DNA of 64,000 nt from Leptotrichia massiliensis. GTDB taxonomy: Bacteria; Fusobacteriota; Fusobacteriia; Fusobacteriales; Leptotrichiaceae. Below, piece after piece: positions 8,682 to 19,300 of the stretch. Below the pieces are notes generated by a model, which was not told where the DNA came from, did not search any database, and saw nothing but the letters and a program-made list of their open reading frames with translations. Numbering within the stretch: position 1 is the first letter of the stretch; each line of letters starts with the position of its first letter. Where the stretch lies: contig NZ_FNVZ01000005.1 of the NCBI RefSeq assembly GCF_900104625.1, positions 372,001 through 436,000 of the forward strand, given 5' to 3'. A program made the translations under genes and the position numbers.

Positions 8682-11600
8682 ATGAAAAATAATCTTAGAA
8701 AAATTTCACAAGAACTACGTGCATTTGCAAAAAGAACAAAAGATTTTAAATATACAAACTCTGCATTAATTACATTTTTAATGACAGGGATGCTTTTTGC
8801 ATCAAATAATATATTTGCAGAAAATGAGAATACAGACATTAAAAATCAAGTTAATCAAATAAACACGTCTATAAATCAAATACGAACTGATTTTAAAAGA
8901 GCAAGAAAAGAAAATAACAAATTAATCAAAGATACAACATTGGAATTGACTCAGTTAATGGAACAAGGAGATCATGTAACAAAATCACCTTGGAGCAGCT
9001 GGCAATATGGTATGAATTATTTTTATAATGACTGGCATGGAAGTTTTAAAGGAAAAGGAAATAAAGTTGGTAATGTCATTTATAAAAGAGATCAAACTTT
9101 AAATAGATATATCGCAAAACCAATAAGTGAAGGAAGTGCAAACAACACAACAACATTAGGATTTGCCTACGAGCCAAATGCAGCAATTCCTATAAGTGCT
9201 TCAATCACACCAAAATCAATAACAAAAACTAATCCAAATATCCAAAAGAATGTGGCGATTGCAAGTTTACCGTCGTTTGAGCCAAGAGTTGTAGAAGCAC
9301 CAACAGCACCAACAGTACTACCGCCAGATCCAAGTATTACTATAAATTTAGTGCTTAATGCTGAATCAAAGGGAAGTGGAGCACAAACATTAGCTGTAAA
9401 CAATGGAAGTGGTGGGAATAATAATGGTGTCTTTGAAGGTGTGACAGTTTTAGATGGGACAATTAGAGCAGTTAGAACTCAAACTAATTATTCAACTTGG
9501 AGTTATACAATAGATGGTCTTAAAGTAGTGAATACCTCTGCTATGAATATTGCTTCTTCAGTACCAGAGTTAAGTGGTAAAGGTCCAGGAACAACTACAA
9601 CAGTAACAAATCAAATTACTGGTTCTGAAACTAGCAAAAATGGTTTTTTTCAAACATCTGGAAATGGAAATGCTCCTAGCTCATTTATACTAAATAATGC
9701 AACTGTTAATTATATTAGTCAAACTCCGTCAACTCAAACGGAAGAATTAGTTCATCAGGATGTGCATCATGGAATAAATGCTGCTGCTGTTAGAACAGCA
9801 ATAACAACTTCTACATTGACAGACTTTACTGCAGATTTTAATGATATTGTTGCTACAAACATTTTTGATAGTAAGGGAACTACACTAGATGAATATAATG
9901 TGTTTGGTAATAGTGGTACAGTTACTATGACAGGTCCGTCTGCTTCTTTTTCTAATAGTTATATTCATGAAGACAATAGTAACGGAGTAATTATTAATAG
10001 AGGTAAAATAGAATTAAATTCTACTGATGCTGATGGTCATGGAATTTTTGTAGTATCACCCCATGTTTATTCAACGAAAGGACATCAGTATTATTATAAC
10101 GGGAGCACTGGGAATATAACTTCAAATACTGAAAAAACAGCAATTTTATTTATAAATAATAGTATGGCAAAAAGATACATAGGTTTTACAAATAAAGGAA
10201 CAATAAAAATAACTAAACCTGAATCAGTAGGAATATATTTAAAAGTTGATAACGGAACGGCAGTTCATTTGAATTTCTCTGATGATACTTCAGATGGAAA
10301 ACAAGAAACAGTAGGTGCTGCTCTTCCAGGAACTGCGACACGTACGATGACTTATGTAACAGGGAATACTGGAAAAACTTACAATAAATTAACTGGTGTA
10401 ATTACAGATGGAGCAACTGCGGAATCTCATGCAAAACCAATAGAAATTAGTGGAGATAAAAGTGCGGGATTATATGTTCCAGTAACAAACAGTTTCTTTA
10501 ATGGTGTTTTTGCGGCAAAATTAACTAATACAGGAAATGAAGGAGAAGATCCGACTACAAAGAAATTAATAAAATCTGGATCAGCAGGTATATATACAGC
10601 TTCATCTATGGATTTGCAAGGGCATTATATATTCTTAGAAAATGGTTCAAATAATGTTGGAGTTTATCCGACTAATAGTAATGCGATAGTAAATTTAGGA
10701 CTTGGTAGAGTTCGAATGGATGAAGGTATCAGAAATACTGGTATAGCTGTTAAGGGTAATGGTAGTGTGTATTCTGAAAGTGAAATGCTTTTAAATGGAG
10801 GGGTAGGAAATACTGCTATATTCGCACAAGGGACATCATCAAATGTTGTGTCAGCAAAAAGTATAGAAACTGGAAGTACTCCAACAACAGATGCAATATA
10901 TATTTATGCTGATGGAACTAAAGTAAAAACTCATGAAGATAAAGGTGGATTGAAAGTAAAAAGTCAAATTAGTACTATAAATCCAATTGTAGCATACGAT
11001 GCTTCAAATCCAGAAAAAACTGGACAAACAACAGGAGCTGTTTATGCTGTAAATGGGGCAGAAGTTGATATTAGTCGTAGTTCAGCAAATACTTTTGGAA
11101 GTGGAGCTAATGTAGATATAACTGGAGCAAATGTAACTGAATATGATTCAGCAACTGCTACATACAAACCAACAAAAAATTATACTGGATTTGGTTTATT
11201 TGCATCAGATGCAAATACTAAAATAAAAGCGAAAAATAACACTATTAAAGTTACAAATGGATCTACAGCAGTAGCTTCAATAAAAGGAGCTGATGTAAAT
11301 TTAGAAGACGGTAAAGTATCTTATACTGGAGAAGGTTATGCTCTTTATACAGGAAATCCAGATATATCAGGAAATACAGGAACAATTGATTTAACAAATG
11401 GAACTTTAGAATTAGGTGGAAAATCTATTGGTTTTGTAAAAGATGTTTCAGGGCTTAATAATTGGGTAACTTTAACAAATGCAACAGTAAATGTATTATC
11501 AGATGATGTTATAATAGCTGATTTGAAAGATACTTCAGGTTCTGGAATGGTATTAAATGCGACTAATAGTACGCCAAGTTTGAAAGATCAAGTTCTTGGT

Positions 11601-14600
11601 TCAGGTGTAACTGTAACTGCTGCAAGTGGTATTACAAAATATAAATATGCTTTAGTTGATGGAGCTACTATAAATATTAAAGGAGATATTGATAAAGCTG
11701 ATACAACAACAGGTTCAGATAGTGAAGTATTTACAAGAAGATTGCAAGTACAAAACTCTATAATTAATGTGGATTCTGGACATCAATTAAAGGCTCACCT
11801 TGACACTACAGAATTATCTTCAATTAATACAAGTTTAACAGTACCTGTAGGATTTGATGTAAGTGCCAGCGGAAACTCTACAAGTAGAGCTACAACTGGA
11901 GTAAATGTTGCAAATGGTGCTACAATTACTGTAGACAGAACAGATAGTGGAAATGGTGGAGTAGGTGCGTATGTAAACTACGGAACTATCTCTAATGACG
12001 GAAAAATTGAAGTTGAAAAGACAACACCAAATGATTTTGCAGTAGGACTTTATGCTACAAATGGAACACAAGTGGATAATAAAACTAACGGAACTATTGA
12101 AGTTGGTGGTAAAGATAGTATTGGTATTCTTGGACTTTCGTATAGAATAGACAGTAAAGGTAATGTTGTGTATGAAAAATTCGGAACGACTGGTCCATCT
12201 TCACCTGTAAATAAATTAGGAACTGTAGATATTACAAGTAGTGGTAAAATTACTCTTGATGGAGATAATTCTTTAGGAATTTATGCTAAGAATAATAGCT
12301 TAAATGCTACTGGAACGAATATGGATTACGCTAAAATAGGAAATGCTTATACTCAAGCTACTAATAAAGGCGAAATTACAATGTCAGGTAAGAATGCTAT
12401 TGGTATGATTACTGAAGGTGGAGTACTTACAAATGATACAGCAGGTAAGATTACAATAAGTGGACAAGAGGGAGTTGCAATGTATGGAACTTATGGTTCA
12501 ATTGATCCTGCTATTGTGGCAGCACAAGGATTAACAACTGATAGATTAAGTGCAGCTCTTGTAAATAAAGGAACACTAGAACTTGCTGATACAACAGGAG
12601 CTACACCAATAATAGGTATGTTTACAAATGATGCTGATACAGAAATAGAAACTTCAGGAACATTAAATATTGGTAAGAAATCTTACGGTATTTATGGAGT
12701 TTCAAATAGTGTAACTATGTCAGGCGGAACAATCAATGTTGGAGAAGACGGAGTAGGTATCTTTGCAACAGGTTCATCTGATAAAAAATTAACATCAAGT
12801 TCAGACGTAGTATTACAAGGTGGAACAATTAATGTAGGAGATAATCAAGCAGTAGGAGTATTTATTGCAGATGATGCTACAAATCCTTTGAAAACAACAG
12901 TTACAAATACAGGAACTAATATGACTGTTGGAACAAATGCATTTGGTTATGTTGTAGATTCTACAACAGGAACTGATTTATTGCTTGGTACAGCAACAAA
13001 TAAATTAACAGCTTCACTTGGACCAGATTCAGTTTATGCTTATTCAAATGATAAAAACGGATATGTTTACAGTAATACTGATATTACAACTACTGGTGGA
13101 AAATCATATGGATTGTATACTGCTGGAAGAACTGAAAATTATGGAAATATTGATTTAACTGGTGGAAATGGAAATGTTGGTATTTATTCAACAGGAAGAA
13201 GTTCGGCTGGATTAGGTGCAATTAACTACGGAACAATAACAGTTGGTGGAACTGACTTAGTTGCTAAAGAATACGGTATTGGTATGGCAACAGGATACTA
13301 CAATGAAACAACTGGAGCGATTTCAAATGAAGGGCTTATTGAAAATAGAGGAACAATTAATGTAGGTAAAGATAATTCAATAGGTATGTACGCTGTAGGA
13401 GCAGGTTCAAAAGCTATCAATCATGGTACAATTGATATTTCTGGTAAAAATGCAACTGGTATGTATATTGACCAAGGAGCAGAAGGGGTAAACTATGGAA
13501 CTATTAAATCTACTGGAACAGCTTCTGGAATTAAAGGAGTTGCAACAGTAAACGGTGGATATATTAAGAACTATGGAACTATTTCAATTACTTCACCAGG
13601 AGGAATAGGAATATATCAAGATGCAATGTCAGCAATAGCTAATAAAAATGAGCCAACAGCTTCAGGAGTTAACCCATTGACATTAGCTAATCAAACAGGA
13701 ACAGTAAATGGAACAAAAGCGGCTGTATATTCTGCAACTTCAACTGATCAGAAATATATAGTAACGCCAAAAGGAAGTTTACTTATCCAAAATCCTCCAA
13801 AAGCACCAAGATTGACAATTAATGGAAAAGAAGTATCACTTACAGGAGTGGATACAAATATAGCAAACCCAACGCCTGCATATGTAACAGCAGGTTCAAC
13901 AACACTTGATTTATCACTGCCATTGTATGCAAATACAACTTCAAATGCACAAGTAACCGAAATTGGAATGTATGTTGATACTTCAGGAGTAAACTATACA
14001 AATCCTATTCAAGGATTAAATAACTTAATTGGACTTGAAAATATTAATCTTATTATTGGTACAGAAGCGGCTAAATATACTAATGCAAAAGCAATTGAAA
14101 TTGGTCAAAATATCTTGAGTCCATATAATGATGCTATATCTTCATTGACTACAACAGGAACAACATTGAATATTAATTCAGCAGGATTAACTTGGCTTGC
14201 ACAACCTGTACAAGGTGCAACAAAACCTATTGAAACATTGTATATGGTAAAAATACCTTATACATTCTTCACAAGTGCAAAAGATGAAAATTCATATAAT
14301 TTCCTTGATGGATTGGAACAAAGATACGGTGTTGAACCACTAGGATCAAGAGAAAGATTAATCTTTGATAAACTTAATGGAATTGGTAAAGGTGAAACTC
14401 ATATCTTTACACAAGCTGTGGATGAAATGAAAGGGCATCAATATGCAAATCTTCAACAAAGAATTAATGCAACTGGAAATACTTTGGATAAAGAATTTAA
14501 ATATTTGAGAGATGAGTGGAGAAACCCATCTAAACAAAATAATAAAATTAAAGTATTTGGTGCAAGAGATGAATATAGTACTGACACAGCAGGAATTATT

Positions 14601-15383
14601 AATTATAAAAGTAACGCTTATGGTGTAGCTTATGTTCATGAAGATGAAAAAATACGAATGGGTAACTCAAGTGGATGGTATGCTGGAGCTGTAACAAATA
14701 GATTTAGATTTAAAGATATTGGACATTCAAGAGAAGATCAAACAATGCTTAAACTTGGAGTATTCAAGACAATGTCACCAAAAGGAGATCATAATGGTGC
14801 ATTGCAATGGACAGTTTCAGGAGATGTGTTTGCAGGAGTTAATAATATGAAACGTAGATTTTGGGTAGTTGACGATACTTTTGAGGCTAAATCAACTTAC
14901 CATTCTTATGGAGCAGCTATTAAAAATGAGCTAGGTTATGATATAAGAATGAGTGAAAAAACACATTTACGTCCATATGGAGCATTAAAAATGGAATATG
15001 GTAAATTTAATGACATAAAAGAAAAAACAGGACAAATGAGATTGCAAGTTAAAGGAAATGACTATTTCTCAGTAAAACCTGAAGTTGGAATGGAATTTAA
15101 ATTTGTTCAACCATTAGCAGTAAAAACTAATTTATCAGTAGGATTGACAGCAGCTTACGAAAACGAAATCGGAAAACTTCAAGAAAGAAATCAAGCAAGA
15201 GTAGGATATACAACAGCTGGATGGTATAACTTAGAGAAAGAAAAAGAAGATAGACGTGGAAATGGTAAGTTTGACTTAAATATCGGAGTGGATAACACAA
15301 GATTTGGAGTTACTGTAAATGCTGGATATGATACTAAAGGAAATAATGTAAGGGCAGGAATAGGATTCAGAGCTATTTACTAA
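8682..15383 (+). CDS. Giant autotransporter (type Va) adhesin, copy 1
   Basis: This is a 2233-residue surface protein. Residues 1-46 form an extended signal region: a basic segment (LRKISQELRAFAKRTKDFKY), then a hydrophobic core ending NNIFA. The Leptotrichia/Fusobacterium autotransporter-associated N-terminal segment follows, with coiled-coil-like helices and LMEQGDHV..PWSSWQYGMNYF (about 90-115). After a Pro-rich stretch (APTAPTVLPPDPS) comes a long passenger of Gly/Asn/Thr-rich units such as NxGTIxVGxxSxGIY, a β-helix pattern. From about residue 1890 lies the autotransporter β-barrel, ending in the outer-membrane signal GIGFRAIY. Adhesion or aggregation is an inference; no protease triad was seen. 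AAGGAG precedes the ATG, and the gene has its own promoter and terminator. Confidence 0.92.
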   Translation: MKNNLRKISQELRAFAKRTKDFKYTNSALITFLMTGMLFASNNIFAENENTDIKNQVNQINTSINQIRTDFKRARKENNKLIKDTTLELTQLMEQGDHVTKSPWSSWQYGMNYFYNDWHGSFKGKGNKVGNVIYKRDQTLNRYIAKPISEGSANNTTTLGFAYEPNAAIPISASITPKSITKTNPNIQKNVAIASLPSFEPRVVEAPTAPTVLPPDPSITINLVLNAESKGSGAQTLAVNNGSGGNNNGVFEGVTVLDGTIRAVRTQTNYSTWSYTIDGLKVVNTSAMNIASSVPELSGKGPGTTTTVTNQITGSETSKNGFFQTSGNGNAPSSFILNNATVNYISQTPSTQTEELVHQDVHHGINAAAVRTAITTSTLTDFTADFNDIVATNIFDSKGTTLDEYNVFGNSGTVTMTGPSASFSNSYIHEDNSNGVIINRGKIELNSTDADGHGIFVVSPHVYSTKGHQYYYNGSTGNITSNTEKTAILFINNSMAKRYIGFTNKGTIKITKPESVGIYLKVDNGTAVHLNFSDDTSDGKQETVGAALPGTATRTMTYVTGNTGKTYNKLTGVITDGATAESHAKPIEISGDKSAGLYVPVTNSFFNGVFAAKLTNTGNEGEDPTTKKLIKSGSAGIYTASSMDLQGHYIFLENGSNNVGVYPTNSNAIVNLGLGRVRMDEGIRNTGIAVKGNGSVYSESEMLLNGGVGNTAIFAQGTSSNVVSAKSIETGSTPTTDAIYIYADGTKVKTHEDKGGLKVKSQISTINPIVAYDASNPEKTGQTTGAVYAVNGAEVDISRSSANTFGSGANVDITGANVTEYDSATATYKPTKNYTGFGLFASDANTKIKAKNNTIKVTNGSTAVASIKGADVNLEDGKVSYTGEGYALYTGNPDISGNTGTIDLTNGTLELGGKSIGFVKDVSGLNNWVTLTNATVNVLSDDVIIADLKDTSGSGMVLNATNSTPSLKDQVLGSGVTVTAASGITKYKYALVDGATINIKGDIDKADTTTGSDSEVFTRRLQVQNSIINVDSGHQLKAHLDTTELSSINTSLTVPVGFDVSASGNSTSRATTGVNVANGATITVDRTDSGNGGVGAYVNYGTISNDGKIEVEKTTPNDFAVGLYATNGTQVDNKTNGTIEVGGKDSIGILGLSYRIDSKGNVVYEKFGTTGPSSPVNKLGTVDITSSGKITLDGDNSLGIYAKNNSLNATGTNMDYAKIGNAYTQATNKGEITMSGKNAIGMITEGGVLTNDTAGKITISGQEGVAMYGTYGSIDPAIVAAQGLTTDRLSAALVNKGTLELADTTGATPIIGMFTNDADTEIETSGTLNIGKKSYGIYGVSNSVTMSGGTINVGEDGVGIFATGSSDKKLTSSSDVVLQGGTINVGDNQAVGVFIADDATNPLKTTVTNTGTNMTVGTNAFGYVVDSTTGTDLLLGTATNKLTASLGPDSVYAYSNDKNGYVYSNTDITTTGGKSYGLYTAGRTENYGNIDLTGGNGNVGIYSTGRSSAGLGAINYGTITVGGTDLVAKEYGIGMATGYYNETTGAISNEGLIENRGTINVGKDNSIGMYAVGAGSKAINHGTIDISGKNATGMYIDQGAEGVNYGTIKSTGTASGIKGVATVNGGYIKNYGTISITSPGGIGIYQDAMSAIANKNEPTASGVNPLTLANQTGTVNGTKAAVYSATSTDQKYIVTPKGSLLIQNPPKAPRLTINGKEVSLTGVDTNIANPTPAYVTAGSTTLDLSLPLYANTTSNAQVTEIGMYVDTSGVNYTNPIQGLNNLIGLENINLIIGTEAAKYTNAKAIEIGQNILSPYNDAISSLTTTGTTLNINSAGLTWLAQPVQGATKPIETLYMVKIPYTFFTSAKDENSYNFLDGLEQRYGVEPLGSRERLIFDKLNGIGKGETHIFTQAVDEMKGHQYANLQQRINATGNTLDKEFKYLRDEWRNPSKQNNKIKVFGARDEYSTDTAGIINYKSNAYGVAYVHEDEKIRMGNSSGWYAGAVTNRFRFKDIGHSREDQTMLKLGVFKTMSPKGDHNGALQWTVSGDVFAGVNNMKRRFWVVDDTFEAKSTYHSYGAAIKNELGYDIRMSEKTHLRPYGALKMEYGKFNDIKEKTGQMRLQVKGNDYFSVKPEVGMEFKFVQPLAVKTNLSVGLTAAYENEIGKLQERNQARVGYTTAGWYNLEKEKEDRRGNGKFDLNIGVDNTRFGVTVNAGYDTKGNNVRAGIGFRAIY

Positions 15384-15487
15384 TTTTAATTGTTAATAAA
15401 AGTTATTGTAAGTCAATGATTTTATTTAAAAATCTATAGAAATGAAAATTAGTAGGACAATATTCCTTGTAAAAATATAAAAAATAA

Positions 15488-15523
15488 AGAGCAGTGAGAT
15501 TTTAAGTTTCACTGTTCTTTTTT
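15488..15523 (+). terminator. Intrinsic terminator of autotransporter 1
   Basis: AGAGCAGTGAGA (15488-15499) pairs with TTTCACTGTTCT (15507-15518), using G·U pairs, and runs into T residues. Confidence 0.85.
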
Positions 15524-15843
15524 GTAAAAAATTTTATTTGTAATAGAAGTTCTTTTATTATAGTATTAAAACTTAAATCTTTTTTAGTTTAGAGTAGTTA
15601 TAATTTAAGTATTGATACAAATAAAAAAAACATAAATTTTTGAAAAATTTAATATAAGAAAATTATTATGAAATACACAAAAATATAGATTTTAATATAA
15701 AAAAATTTAATAAAATACTTAGTAATAAAAAAGTTTAAATTTTTAAAAGGATATTTTTCGTTTTTTATTAAATCAAATTTTAACTATATAATAAAAAGCA
15801 ATAAAATTAAAAAATAAAAACAGGTTAAGCTAGAGAAAAAGTA
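15524..15843. other. AT-rich gap between the autotransporter genes
   Basis: I see no open frame, RNA gene or repeat with support here. It is low-complexity A/T sequence lying between the terminator of the first autotransporter and the promoter of the second. Confidence 0.5.
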
Positions 15844-15872
15844 ATTGACTTTTTTGATTTCTATGGTAAAAT
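15844..15872 (+). promoter_or_regulatory. Promoter of the second autotransporter gene
   Basis: TTGACT (15844-15849) and TAAAAT (15867-15872) are 17 bp apart. The start codon is at 16352, so the predicted leader is about 470 nt. The leader also holds an imperfect direct repeat of TTTTTAAAGTTCAATTT (about 15929-15945 and 16046-16063). Confidence 0.65.
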
Positions 15873-16132
15873 GGGAGTGTGATAAATTTATTTTGAAAAT
15901 TTTTATTTCATTATTTATAAAATCATATTTTTAAAGTTCAATTTTACTTAAAAATATTAATAATAAATAATATGTTATTTATTAAATAAAAAGTATACAA
16001 AATATTTTATATTAGATTCTAAATTAGTTTGATTGTCCAGTATATTTTTTAAAAGTTCAATTTAGGTAATTTTAAAAATATAAATTTAATAATAGAATGT
16101 CTAAATCAAAATAAAATATTTTAAGAGAGAAA

Positions 16133-16160
16133 TCACTTATAATCACTAAAAAATCACTTA
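16133..16160 (+). repeat. TCACT tandem repeat in the leader of autotransporter 2
   Basis: Three units, TCACTTATAA / TCACTAAAAAA / TCACTTAT, lie about 190-220 bp before the ATG. They match the array at 8511-8535 in sequence and relative order, in a leader that is otherwise not obviously conserved. Confidence 0.5.
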
Positions 16161-16351
16161 TATCAAAAATTGTTTTACAAAGTTATAAATATTTTTTGAA
16201 TATATCTTAAAATCATTATAGCTTAAAACAATTTTATTCATTTTTAAAATATTTTTTTGTTTTATACCATTTCATATAATAATAGATTTTATAATTTGTG
16301 AGTAAAAATTTAATTATCACAAAAAATTTTCTTACAAGGAGATGTGTTAAA

Positions 16352-19300
16352 ATGACAAATAACATCAGAAAAATAAAGCAGGATTTACGTTCCTATGCAA
16401 AAAGATGTAAGGATGTACATTATACTGAAAGTTTATTAATAACATTCCTAATAACAGGAATGCTTTTCGCAACAAATAATCTATTCTCAGCTCCAAAAGA
16501 CGCAAATATTGAGAATCAAAGACAAACAATTTCTACGTCAATAAAAAATTTATATCAGCAAGTTAAAGCGACACGAAAAGAAAATGACAAATTATTAAAA
16601 AATACAAATCTTGAACTGATTCAATTAATGGAACAAGGAGATCACGTAGTCAAAGCACCTTGGAGTAGCTGGCAGTATGGAATAAACTATTTTAATAATA
16701 ATTGGAATGGAACATATAAAGGACGTGGAGATAAGAAACTAAAATATCCATATGAAGGAGTATTTGAAAGAAGTTCAAATATTTATGAAAGAACAATCTC
16801 ACCAGATAGTGAAAATTATGGATTGTTAAGTAGAAATAGAAGACCAAACTTTGCTTCAGGTTCAGCTGATGGATACGGTATAGCAAGTTTCAAACCAGTA
16901 AGAGAGCCAATTATACCATTTGAAGTAAATGCTGGGATACGTCCAAGAAGTATAAATAAATCAGCAATTACAATAGCTGATAAAACAGCTGTTATTCCTA
17001 CTTTGCCAGAGGCAATTAGCTTTACACCGCCTACACCTGTGATAAGTGTGCCAACATTACCAGAATTACCGCCACCACCAACTTTTAATATACAGTTAGG
17101 GGCTTATTGTAATAATATGGTAGGTTGCGGTAGTATAGGTACAAATGGAGGACCATACAATGCCACATATCAAGGTTATGCTAGATCAGTAAGTGGTGGA
17201 ACTATATCAAGTGCACTTGTTGATGGACAACCTTCACTAAGATATTCTTGGAGTGATTCACGTAGAGGAACTATGAATCCATCTATTTTATTAAAATCAT
17301 ATTTTGATAGTGATAGTAGTTATACATTAAATACTAATTTAACTATGTCTTCTATAAATCCGGTAACAAGTGATACTTCATTATCTAGTGATAACAGGCA
17401 AATTTTCTTAGTAGGAGGTTCAAGAATAGCAACATTGGATAACGCATCAGCAGGCTCAACTCTTACAAATGCTGCAACAATAAATCTGGAAGGTCCGTTA
17501 ACAGTAGGATTTGAAGCACAGACAGATAATCTTGGAAGTGGTAATAACAATACTGCTGATAATAGAGGATTAACAAATGCAGGAACTATAACAGATGCAG
17601 GCGAAACAACTTCAACAGCTTTAAATGGTGTTCTTGCAATAAATAAGAGTGAGACTCTTACAGGAAATAATGGAATAACAGTAACAAGAGATTCTAATGG
17701 TTATACTGGATATAAAATAGGGTTAATATTAACTCGTGAAGATGAACAACAATATGATATTTATAATTTAATCAATTCTGGTACTGGAACAATAAACTTT
17801 CAAGGTGAAAATTCAATAGGAATTCAGATATTTGCTCCTTACGATAATGGTACTACTTATTCTCCTAATGTTGTGGTTCTTAATGATACAGGTGGAACTA
17901 TAACTATGGGTGGAAAAGAAAGTTACGGTATGAAATGGTCTACTCGTGTATCAAATAGCAGTACAATGGAAAATAAAGGGACAATCAATGTAAGTGGAAA
18001 TGTAGTAGATTCTAAAAATCAACCAGTAAACTCGTTATCATCAGGAATTGCAGTTATAGAAAATCGAAATTTTACTGCTGGAAGATCGATAAGAGCATAT
18101 ACAGGAAAAGTTAAGAATAATGGAGCAATAAATGTATCTGGTGGTAAAGGTAACACAGGTATGGTTTTAATTGTAAGTGCTGCTGATGATATAACAAATG
18201 ATGCAAATGGAACGATTACAGTTAGCAGTGCAAAAAATACACAAAATATTGCAATGAGAGTGGACAAAGGTTCGTTTGCAACAGATTCGCCTGGTACACC
18301 TGAAGCAATAAATAATGGAACAATTAATTTAGACGGTGATTCATCAATAGGGATGATTGGAACAGATGCGAATGTTGTAAATAATGCTAGTAAAACAATT
18401 GGAACTACTGCGAGCAAGACAATTATTAACGGTATTGGGATAGCAACTAGTGGTGGAAACCTTGACAATAAAGGAACAGTTAGCTTGAAAGGTACTACTA
18501 CAGATGCTTCAAATAATGTTGGAATTTATCTTGAAAAAAATACAAATAGCGGAAATAATCCATCAGGAACACTTGCTTCAACAAGTAATGTTACTGCAAC
18601 AGGAAACAAATCAACAGGTGTATTGGTTAAAGATGGAACTTTGAACTATGGTGGTGCTACAACTGTTCAAGGTGACGGAGTTTCAGGATTAGTTATAGGG
18701 AACAATACAACTACACATACTGCTGTTGTAACAGCTACATCGACTGGAACTATAACAGTGAATAATGGAAGTTCAGCTGCTGCTGGAGTTTATGAATACT
18801 TAGATGGTACAGATAAGAAAAAACAAGGTTCATACGGTATTGTTGTAGGTAAGAATTCAAAACTTGTAAGTAGCGGAAGCAACAATGTAAATGTAGTTGC
18901 TGATGTAAAAGGTGCAGAATCAATAGGGCTGTACTCTGGAGAAGGAGCTGAACTTGAAGTTGGAGATCATAATGTAAAAGCATCTGAAGGTGCAGTAAAC
19001 TATGATGCTGACAAAGGTAAAATTACTTTAAAAGGTACAGGAACTGCAACTACAGGACAGAAATCATTGCTGTTCTATCTAGGGCAAGATGGGTCTGGAA
19101 AGGTTTCTATAGATGGAACTATGACAGCAACTATTGAAGGTGGGACAACTCCTAATGAAAGAGGTAATGCCTTCTTCTATGTAGGAAATGGTGGAGACTT
19201 TGGAAAATCTCAAATTCAAGGATGGGCAAAGAATAACTTTGGAGATGGGACAAAGACAACTTTAGGAAATTTAACATTGAATATGAATAAAGGTTCAAGA